From Nitriliruptorales bacterium (GTDB lineage Bacteria; Actinomycetota; Nitriliruptoria; Nitriliruptorales; Nitriliruptoraceae), in assembly GCA_030835875.1 (NCBI GenBank), contig JAURQY010000091.1:1-11339 (forward strand): 11,339 nt of DNA, written 5' to 3'. Under the pieces are notes generated by a model. That model searched no databases, was not told the DNA's origin, and was given only the letters and a program-made list of their open reading frames with translations. The first letter of the stretch is position 1, and the number at the start of each line of letters is the position of its first letter. Shown here piece by piece: positions 6,293 to 11,339 of this stretch. Made by a program: the position numbers and the translations under genes.

Positions 6293-8497
6293 TCAGGCGT
6301 CCACGGGCTCGCTGCGTCGGGCCCCCGGGTACGCGATGCGAGGGTGGTAGATGCCGACGAGCGAGTCGACGATCGTGTCACGGACGACTCGGAGCTCGCG
6401 CAGCGTGATGTCCGCCTCGTCGAACTGACCGTCGTCCCGCCGCTCGTCGAGGAGCCGGTCGACGGTCCGCTCGATCTCCTCACGCGGCAGGTTCCCCCGC
6501 GACATCGCCATCGCACGCGTCGTGGCCTCACACGAGTCCGCGAGCAGCAGGACGGCCGCCTCGCGGCTGCGGGGCCGATGCCCCTGGTAGCGGAAGGCAG
6601 CCTCGTCGACGGCCGACGCATCCCCACCTGCCCGCTCGACGGCCTCCTCATAGAAGTACTTCACGAGCATCGTGCCGTGGTGGCTGCCGATGCACGCGAC
6701 GACCTCCGGTGGGAGCCGGTAGGTGGTCGCGAGCTCGACGCCGTCGACGACGTGGTTCATGATGATGAGCGCGGACACCTCGGGCTCGAGCCCGTCATGC
6801 GGGTTCGCGATCCCCTGCTGGTTCTCGATGAAGAAGTGCGGCTGGCGGACCTTGCCGATGTCGTGGTAGAGCGCAGCGACGCTGCCGAGCAGCGGATCGG
6901 CCCCGATCGTGCGGCACGCACGCTCGACGAGCGAGGCGACCATGACCGAGTGGTTGTAGGAACCGAGCGCCTCCTGCTCGAGCTCGCGCAGCAGCGGGTG
7001 GTTGCGGTCGGCGAGATCGAGCAGCGCCGTCACCGTCGGAAGCCGGAAGAGCGACTCGAGGGCCGGCATCACGCCCTGCACGATGAGCGCCGTGACCAGC
7101 CCATTGATCGTCCCAGCGAGCGCAGCGACCGCCACCTCCTCGCGCGGACCGAAGACGAGCACGATCGTGACGGCGAGCAGCGGATAGGAAATCCCGGCGC
7201 GCAGCACCGCGCGTTTGAGGTCGGCGCGTGAAGCGATACCACGGGTGAGCGGGACGGACACGAGGACGGCGGCGGCGGCGAAGAGCGCGACGCCCGCCGC
7301 CTGCGCATCGACGAGGAGCACGGTCACGACCGCCGGAAGCATCGTCGCCAGCCCGACCACAGGATGGACGAGCAGCGCGACGAGCATCGCCAGCGCACCG
7401 ACGGGAACGACGAAGGCCCAGGTGGAACCCGTCGAATCGACGAGCAGGTCGATCCCCGTCACGATCGCAGCGAACGCGAGCAGCAGGAGCCCGAGCAACC
7501 ACAGGCGCTTCGCGCTCCGCCACACGATCGGCTGCATGCGCGACAGGTAGATGCCACCGACCGCGACCAGCAGCAGCGCCGCCGCGCCACCGACGAGCAT
7601 GGCGCGCCACAGCGGCACCCGTCCGACGTCCAGCCCGTCGACCGCGAGCGCCTGGAGCGGTGCGACGATCTCGCCCTCGCGCACGATGAACTGCCCGGCG
7701 AGCCAGACCTGGCTGACCTCTGGGACCGCAGCGGCGGCGAGCTCCCGCGCGGACTCGGTCGCCGCGAGGTCGACCACGACGTTGGGTCGCAGGAAGGTCT
7801 CGAGCAGCGGCGCGATGATCTCCTCACCGGTCGCGCCCGGTGGTGCCCGCAGTCCGAGCTCGACGTCCAGGGTCTCCCGCAGGACCTGGGCGAGCGCCTC
7901 CGCACGGATGCGCTGGCGGGCGAGGAGCTGTGCGATGGAGATCGCCTCCCGCTCGACGACGTCGAGATCGGCGTCGGAGACCTCGACGAGCGCGGCGATC
8001 GTCGGTGCGGGGACCTCGACGAGGAGGCCCCGCAGCGCCTCGCGCTGGACGTCGGGATCCGGGACGACGAGCTCGGACTCGCCGGGCTCCGCGTCCGGAT
8101 CGGCGGTCCCCTCGTCGCCGTCCTCCGCGGCCGGGGCGGGCGGGACGGGGCGCCGCACCTCACGGGTCGCTGCGAAGACCTCGCGGAGATCGCTGACCAG
8201 GCGCTGTCCCGCCTCAGGGTCGACCGCGAGCATCGCGTCGACCGACTCCGCGGCGGCTCGACGCGCGAGGTCCGTCGCCTCGGCGTCGACGACGCGGACC
8301 TGACGCGGTGCAGCGACGCTCTCGGAAGCAGGCTGGCCGACCTCGACGTCGATACCGCCACCGGCCGTGGGGAGTCCGACGACGAGCGCGATACCGAGGA
8401 CGAGGAGCGTCGCCATGGCCGAGCGCTGCACCCGCAGCCGCACGTCCGTCGGACCACTCGCCGGCGCCCGACCTGAAGGCACGACGTCGCTGGTCAT
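6293..8497 (-). CDS. 7TM-7TMR-HD family membrane phosphohydrolase, probable cyclic-di-AMP phosphodiesterase (PgpH/YqfF type)
   Basis: This 734-residue membrane enzyme is similar to Listeria PgpH, which hydrolyses the second messenger c-di-AMP to pApA. The N-terminus has one membrane helix (about 28-44), then a large extracytoplasmic 7TMR-HDED domain (about 45-295), then about seven membrane helices (about 298-485). The cytoplasmic HD domain (about 495-720) carries the metal ligands H516 (YNHSV), H545/D546 (YHDIGK), H582 (NHV), H606/H607 (GSHHGT) and D654 (LLADS). FFIENQQGIANPHDGLEPE (555-573) is close to the PgpH sequence. The extracytoplasmic domain contains an acidic, Pro-rich, probably disordered insert at about 118-150. 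I chose ATG 8497 because GGAGG lies 5 bases upstream and the membrane helix begins soon after; the open frame continues upstream to 8710 without similarity. It is divergent from coaA. PhoH and YbeY, its common partners in Firmicutes, are not adjacent. All metal ligands are present, so it is likely active. c-di-AMP specificity is inferred from the family. Confidence 0.9.
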   Translation of the reverse strand: MTSDVVPSGRAPASGPTDVRLRVQRSAMATLLVLGIALVVGLPTAGGGIDVEVGQPASESVAAPRQVRVVDAEATDLARRAAAESVDAMLAVDPEAGQRLVSDLREVFAATREVRRPVPPAPAAEDGDEGTADPDAEPGESELVVPDPDVQREALRGLLVEVPAPTIAALVEVSDADLDVVEREAISIAQLLARQRIRAEALAQVLRETLDVELGLRAPPGATGEEIIAPLLETFLRPNVVVDLAATESARELAAAAVPEVSQVWLAGQFIVREGEIVAPLQALAVDGLDVGRVPLWRAMLVGGAAALLLVAVGGIYLSRMQPIVWRSAKRLWLLGLLLLAFAAIVTGIDLLVDSTGSTWAFVVPVGALAMLVALLVHPVVGLATMLPAVVTVLLVDAQAAGVALFAAAAVLVSVPLTRGIASRADLKRAVLRAGISYPLLAVTIVLVFGPREEVAVAALAGTINGLVTALIVQGVMPALESLFRLPTVTALLDLADRNHPLLRELEQEALGSYNHSVMVASLVERACRTIGADPLLGSVAALYHDIGKVRQPHFFIENQQGIANPHDGLEPEVSALIIMNHVVDGVELATTYRLPPEVVACIGSHHGTMLVKYFYEEAVERAGGDASAVDEAAFRYQGHRPRSREAAVLLLADSCEATTRAMAMSRGNLPREEIERTVDRLLDERRDDGQFDEADITLRELRVVRDTIVDSLVGIYHPRIAYPGARRSEPVDA

Positions 8498-8502
8498 CCG
8501 GT

Positions 8503-8507
8503 CCTCC
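8503..8507 (-). promoter_or_regulatory. Ribosome binding site that decides the 7TM-HD start
   Basis: GGAGG on the minus strand is followed by ACCGG and ATG at 8497, a 5-base spacing. It supports the short form of the protein over the 71-residue upstream extension. Confidence 0.65.
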
Positions 8508-8572
8508 GGGTCGACGGGACCCCATCGGCAGGAGGTCGACGACCTGGCGCGACGCTCCCACTGGGGGCGCAC

Positions 8573-8602
8573 AGTGTCCCCGATTCCGGCAGGCGCGTCC
8601 AA
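8573..8602 (-). promoter_or_regulatory. Possible promoter of the 7TM-HD gene
   Basis: On the minus strand TTGGAC (8602-8597) and GACACT (8578-8573) are separated by 18 bases, resembling the -35 TTGACA and -10 TANNNT hexamers with mismatches in each. Transcription would begin near 8566 and give a leader of about 70 bases. The spacing and position in the 197-base divergent gap are reasonable. The match is imperfect. Confidence 0.3.
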
Positions 8603-8644
8603 CGCCGTTCCGACGGGTGACCGAGGGGTCGCGGCGGACCGTCC

Positions 8645-8650
8645 TAAGAT
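8645..8650 (+). promoter_or_regulatory. Likely -10 element of the coaA promoter
   Basis: TAAGAT fits the TANNNT pattern and differs from TATAAT at two positions. It is a rare AT-rich hexamer in this GC-rich gap. The predicted start near 8657 leaves about 38 bases of leader before GTG 8695. No good -35 is present at standard spacing. The element abuts the palindrome at 8649-8665. Confidence 0.4.
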
Positions 8651-8665
8651 GCGGGGACCCCGCAT
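8649..8665. promoter_or_regulatory. Candidate operator: perfect 17-bp palindrome at the coaA promoter
   Basis: ATGCGGGG-A-CCCCGCAT is a perfect inverted repeat with 8-bp arms around A8657. It overlaps the last two bases of the TAAGAT element and covers the predicted transcription start. A protein bound here would block coaA initiation. As RNA it could also form a short hairpin at the very 5' end of the transcript. The binding protein is unknown. Confidence 0.45.
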
Positions 8666-8694
8666 GAGCGCACGGGGGTCGAGGTCGGAGCGTC

Positions 8695-9672
8695 GTGGAC
8701 GGACCTGCACGGCACGATCCCGCGCCCGACCCGAGCCACGACCCCCGCCCCGAGCCCTGGGTCGTGCTCCCTCGGGAGGACTGGGCGCGCCTCGCGCCGT
8801 CGGTCCCCCTCCCGCTCGACGAGGACGACCTCGCGGACCTCCGTGGGATCAACGAGCACCTGTCGCTCGACGAGGCCGCGCAGATCCATCACCCGCTCTC
8901 GCGGCTCCTCAGCCTCTACGTCGGCGCGACGCAGGGGCTGCACCGTGCGACCGCGACCTTCCTCGGCGACCTCCCCGAGAAGGTCCCGTTCGTCATCGGC
9001 GTCGCCGGATCGGTCGCCGTGGGCAAGTCGACGACGGCCCGCTTGCTCCAAACCCTGCTCTCCCGCTGGCCCGATCATCCCCGCGTGGAGCTCGTCACCA
9101 CCGACGGGTTCCTGCTCCCGAACGCCGAGCTCGAGCGCCGTGGCATCCTCGACCGCAAAGGGTTCCCGGAGAGCTACGACACGGGAGCGCTGCTCTCGTT
9201 CGTCGCCGCAGTCAAGTCCGGCGCCGCCGAGGCCCGCGCACCCGTCTACTCCCACCTCCTCTACGACGTCGTCCCCGGCGAGGAGGTGGTCATCCGGCAG
9301 CCGGACGTGCTCATCCTCGAGGGGCTCAACGTCCTGCAGACCGGGACGGCGGTCGACGTCGGCTCCACGTTCGTCTCGGACTACTTCGACTTCGCGATCT
9401 ACCTCGACGCCGCCGTGCACGACATCCGGCGCTGGTACGTCGAACGCTTCCGTGCGCTGAGAGCGACGGCTTTCGCCGACCCGCGCTCCTACTTCCACCG
9501 CCACGCGGCGCTCAGCGACGAGGAGGCGGACGAGACGGCAGGACGGATCTGGGACGCGATCAACGGGCCGAACCTCGCCGCCAACATCCTGCCGACGCGG
9601 TCCCGCGCCGACCTCATCCTCCGCAAGGGTCCCGACCACCGGGTCGACCACGTGCGGCTGCGACGCCTGTAG
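8695..9672 (+). CDS. coaA: Type I pantothenate kinase
   Basis: This cytoplasmic enzyme phosphorylates pantothenate with ATP to 4'-phosphopantothenate, the first and usually rate-limiting step of CoA biosynthesis. The 325-residue protein aligns along its whole length with E. coli CoaA (about 316 residues). WARLAPSVPLPLDEDDLADLRGINE (30-54) matches the N-terminal region. The Walker A loop is GSVAVGKS (105-112). TTDGFLLPN (135-143) contains Asp137, matching the proposed catalytic Asp of the E. coli enzyme. KGFPESYD, PVYSHLLYDVVPG (183-195) and PDVLILEGLNVLQ (203-215) follow in family order, then FVSDYFDFAIYLDA and NILPTRSRADLIL near the end. Only a Pro/Asp-rich tail of about 20 residues is added at the N-terminus. 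GTG 8695 is the furthest upstream start in frame and has GGAG 4 bases before it. Family enzymes are feedback-inhibited by CoA. The gene ends 6 bases before the stop of the convergent hydrolase gene. Confidence 0.97.
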   Translation: MDGPARHDPAPDPSHDPRPEPWVVLPREDWARLAPSVPLPLDEDDLADLRGINEHLSLDEAAQIHHPLSRLLSLYVGATQGLHRATATFLGDLPEKVPFVIGVAGSVAVGKSTTARLLQTLLSRWPDHPRVELVTTDGFLLPNAELERRGILDRKGFPESYDTGALLSFVAAVKSGAAEARAPVYSHLLYDVVPGEEVVIRQPDVLILEGLNVLQTGTAVDVGSTFVSDYFDFAIYLDAAVHDIRRWYVERFRALRATAFADPRSYFHRHAALSDEEADETAGRIWDAINGPNLAANILPTRSRADLILRKGPDHRVDHVRLRRL

Positions 9673-9678
9673 TCGATC

Positions 9679-10641
9679 TCAGCGATCCCGGACGACGACC
9701 TCGACGGGCGGCGTGCCGACCGGATGCCAGGCGGCGAGTACGGCACGCAACGCCGTGACGAGCGCGAGGGGCTGGTCGAGGAGCACGTGGTGCTGCGCCT
9801 CGGGGACCTCGACGAAGGGCACTCCGGCCATCGCGGCCGGCGAGTCGGCGAGCAGCTCCGCCATGTAGGCGCGGGTGTCGTCGCTGACGATCGTCGAGTC
9901 GGCGCCGTTGATCACCGCGACCCGGCAGGCCGCCCGTGCGAGCAGCGGTCCGTAGTCGCTCGGCTGGTTCGGTCCCTCACGACGTGTGAACACGCCCGGG
10001 TCGAACTTCCACGTCACCCCGCCGTCGACCGCATGCAGCGAGTGCCGCGCGATGTGGGCGACGAGCCACCCGTTAACGCACGGCTGCGGTGGGACGAGGT
10101 GGAAGTGCCGCATCCCCTCCTCGAGGTCCGAGTACACCTTCGGGGCGCGGAACATCCCACCGGAGACACCCTCCATCGTCTCCGGATCCGGCCGTCGCAC
10201 CGGCGCGTCGATCACCACCGCTCCCTCGAGCGCATCCCCATGCAGCGCAGCGGTCGCGATGGTCACGAACCCGCCCATCGAGTGGCCGACGACGAACGGA
10301 CGTCCGCTCCCTCCGCCGGCCGCTGCCACGGCAAGGACCTCGTCGGCCCAGGCGGTCACGGAGTAGACGTCGCGCCGGTCGGAGTCGCCGTGACCCGTCA
10401 TGTCGAGTGCGACGACACGATGCTGCTCGGCGAGCAACGGCGCGAGCGGCGCCCACCACTGGGCATGCGCGGCTCCACCGTGGACGAGCACGACGGTCGG
10501 CGCACCGCGAGCGCCCCAGGCGAGTGCGCGGATGGCCGCGCCGTGCACGTCGACCGTGAACGGCTCCCCCGGATCGGCGAGCGAACGCACGAACCAGGGC
10601 GGCGCTGCGACGTCAGGGTCCCACGCACGCTCGCGCGCCAT
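9679..10641 (-). CDS. Alpha/beta hydrolase of unknown substrate
   Basis: This is a 320-residue hydrolase with the classical alpha/beta fold. The oxyanion-hole motif is VLVHGG (51-56). ALDMTGHGDSD (78-88) is the usual strand-loop after it. The nucleophile elbow is GHSMGG (119-124) with Ser121. The acid is probably Asp248 in VINGADSTIV, and the catalytic His is 284 or 285 in EAQHHVLLDQP. A cap-like helical region lies between about 150 and 225. There is no signal peptide or membrane segment, so it is probably cytoplasmic. The sequence resembles general lipase, esterase or C-C hydrolase members, and a specific substrate cannot be named. I chose ATG 10641 because GGAGG lies 7 bases upstream. A start at 10707 would overlap the divergent phosphatase gene and add 22 residues without similarity. 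It converges on coaA with 6 bases between stop codons. Its leader contains a perfect palindrome touching the Shine-Dalgarno. Confidence 0.88.
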   Translation of the reverse strand: MARERAWDPDVAAPPWFVRSLADPGEPFTVDVHGAAIRALAWGARGAPTVVLVHGGAAHAQWWAPLAPLLAEQHRVVALDMTGHGDSDRRDVYSVTAWADEVLAVAAAGGGSGRPFVVGHSMGGFVTIATAALHGDALEGAVVIDAPVRRPDPETMEGVSGGMFRAPKVYSDLEEGMRHFHLVPPQPCVNGWLVAHIARHSLHAVDGGVTWKFDPGVFTRREGPNQPSDYGPLLARAACRVAVINGADSTIVSDDTRAYMAELLADSPAAMAGVPFVEVPEAQHHVLLDQPLALVTALRAVLAAWHPVGTPPVEVVVRDR

Positions 10642-10648
10642 GTCCACT

Positions 10649-10653
10649 CCTCC
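10649..10653 (-). promoter_or_regulatory. Ribosome binding site that decides the hydrolase start
   Basis: GGAGG on the minus strand lies 7 bases before ATG 10641. Its first two G's are also the last two bases of the palindrome at 10652-10667, so folding of the leader could reduce access to it. Confidence 0.55.
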
Positions 10654-10667
10654 GACGGGCCCGTCGG
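10652..10667. promoter_or_regulatory. Perfect 16-bp palindrome between divergent genes
   Basis: CCGACGGG-CCCGTCGG is perfectly self-complementary around 10659/10660. It sits in the 58-base gap between the hydrolase and the histidine phosphatase, inside the hydrolase leader and just beside its Shine-Dalgarno. It could be a protein-binding operator or an RNA hairpin in the hydrolase mRNA. High GC makes such dyads somewhat easier to obtain by chance. Confidence 0.4.
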
Positions 10668-10686
10668 GAGGGTCCGAAGCTGGCGC

Positions 10687-10693
10687 TAGCGTA
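10687..10693. promoter_or_regulatory. Overlapping -10-like elements of two divergent promoters
   Basis: TAGCGTA contains TAGCGT on the plus strand (10687-10692) and TACGCT on the minus strand (10693-10688), both fitting TANNNT. The plus-strand element ends 7 bases before the ATG at 10700, so the phosphatase transcript would begin at or next to its start codon and be leaderless, which is common in actinobacteria. The minus-strand element would serve the hydrolase. No -35 is clear for either. Confidence 0.3.
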
Positions 10694-10699
10694 GGGACG

Positions 10700-11339
10700 A
10701 TGGACATCCTCCTCCTCCGTCATGCGCAGCCACAGTGGGACACCGACGACATCTCGGTCGTCGACCCCGGCCTCACGTCCCTCGGCTCCGAGCAGGCGGT
10801 GCTGCTCGCCGAGCGGATGCTGCATGAGCGCGTCGATCTGCTGCTCGTATCGACCGCGCGACGCGCACAGGAGACGGCCGCACCCGTGCGTGCCCGTCAG
10901 AGCGGGGTCCCGACCGAGGACCGCGCCTGGTTGCACGAGATCAACATGCCGGCCCACTGGGACGGGACGCCCGCCGACGAGGTGAACCGCGCGCTCAGCG
11001 AGGCCCGCCAGCGGCCCCGCGACCTCTGGTGGGAGGGGATGCCGGGCGGGGAGAGCTTCCGGGACTTCCATGCCCGTGTCACCATCGGTCTCCGCACCGA
11101 GCTCGAGGGGCTCGGCATCGTCCGACGTGAGGACGGGCTGTGGACGGTCCCCGGCGACGTCCCCGAGATCACGATGGTCGCGCATGCGGGGACGAACTCG
11201 GTCGTGCTCGGTCACCTGCTCGGTCTCGACCCTGAGCCGTGGGAGTGGGAGCGGTTCGCTTCGGACCACGCCTCGGTGACTCGGCTGCGCTCGACACGCA
11301 TCGCCGGGGGTCACATCTTCAGCCTCCAGGGCTTCAGCG
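10700..11339 (+). CDS. Histidine phosphatase (phosphoglycerate mutase-like), 3' end cut by the window
   Basis: The first 213 residues of a histidine phosphatase superfamily protein are visible; the frame is open to the right edge. The phosphorylated His is His8 in LLLRHAQPQW (the usual RHG is RHA here). The second pocket Arg is probably Arg55 in STARRAQETA. Glu80 (LHEIN) is a candidate acid. PGGESF (115-120) is typical of the GpmB / alpha-ribazole phosphatase branch, and the second catalytic His is His162 in MVAHAGTNSVVL. The family removes phosphate from metabolites or proteins through a phosphohistidine; this member's substrate is not evident. ATG 10700 is preferred because the motif begins at residue 4, as usual. 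Its Shine-Dalgarno is poor (AGGG only 3 bases away), and a TANNNT element ending 7 bases upstream suggests a leaderless transcript. It is divergent from the hydrolase gene. Most of the domain is present; only the C-terminus is missing. Confidence 0.85.
   Translation, partial: MDILLLRHAQPQWDTDDISVVDPGLTSLGSEQAVLLAERMLHERVDLLLVSTARRAQETAAPVRARQSGVPTEDRAWLHEINMPAHWDGTPADEVNRALSEARQRPRDLWWEGMPGGESFRDFHARVTIGLRTELEGLGIVRREDGLWTVPGDVPEITMVAHAGTNSVVLGHLLGLDPEPWEWERFASDHASVTRLRSTRIAGGHIFSLQGFS

Noticed and set aside
7364..8476. Long plus-strand frame antisense to the 7TM-HD gene (also 6344-7231, 7551-8303)
   Set aside because: Charged low-complexity translation with no domain, while the minus strand encodes a full family protein with all catalytic motifs.
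8367..9758. 463-codon plus-strand frame overlapping coaA
   Set aside because: It is a frame-shifted shadow of coaA, Arg/Pro-rich, without motifs.

Overview
The window is a stretch of very GC-rich chromosome (roughly 70% G+C by eye). It has frequent GTG starts, strong G/C bias at third codon positions and purine-rich ribosome binding sites. The gene set (stand-alone 5'-3' exonuclease, thioredoxin-reductase-like ferredoxin-NADP reductase, paired sigma-70 factors, YibE/F protein, 7TM-HD cyclic-di-AMP phosphodiesterase, type I pantothenate kinase) fits an actinobacterium. A deep-branching lineage such as Nitriliruptoria is my guess. It is not proven, because there is no rRNA or marker gene here. 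I see no mobile element, CRISPR array, tRNA or rRNA, and most genes look like vertically inherited chromosomal ones.

Layout from left to right. The start of an unknown minus-strand gene (1-182) diverges from a 5'-3' exonuclease (282-1202, +). A minus-strand block follows. In transcription order it is a sigma-70 factor (5890-4730), a YibE/F membrane protein overlapping it by 11 bases (4740-3526), a second sigma-70 factor (3429-2284), and a type-2 ferredoxin-NADP+ reductase starting 4 bases after the sigma stop codon (2279-1263). Upstream of the block lie 402 non-coding bases (5891-6292). They hold a 17-bp dyad, a hairpin just after the preceding gene, and other strong secondary structure. Next is the 7TM-HD phosphodiesterase (8497-6293, -), divergent from pantothenate kinase coaA (8695-9672, +); a perfect 17-bp palindrome sits at the coaA promoter. 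coaA converges, with a 6-base gap, on an alpha/beta hydrolase (10641-9679, -). That gene is divergent from a histidine phosphatase (10700 to the right edge, +) across 58 bases containing a perfect 16-bp palindrome and overlapping -10-like motifs.

The part least like a standard housekeeping layout is the sigma / YibE-F / sigma / FNR block. Two paralogous sigma factors that still carry a region 1.1-like N-terminus flank an uncharacterised membrane protein, and the second is tightly linked to a redox enzyme. Both sigmas carry Gln where E. coli sigma-70 has the -10-contacting Thr440, which suggests that neither is the principal housekeeping sigma. Whether the block acts as one regulatory unit is inference. 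The remaining genes are recognisable enzymes of nucleic-acid processing, nucleotide second-messenger turnover and CoA synthesis, plus two hydrolytic enzymes of unknown substrate.
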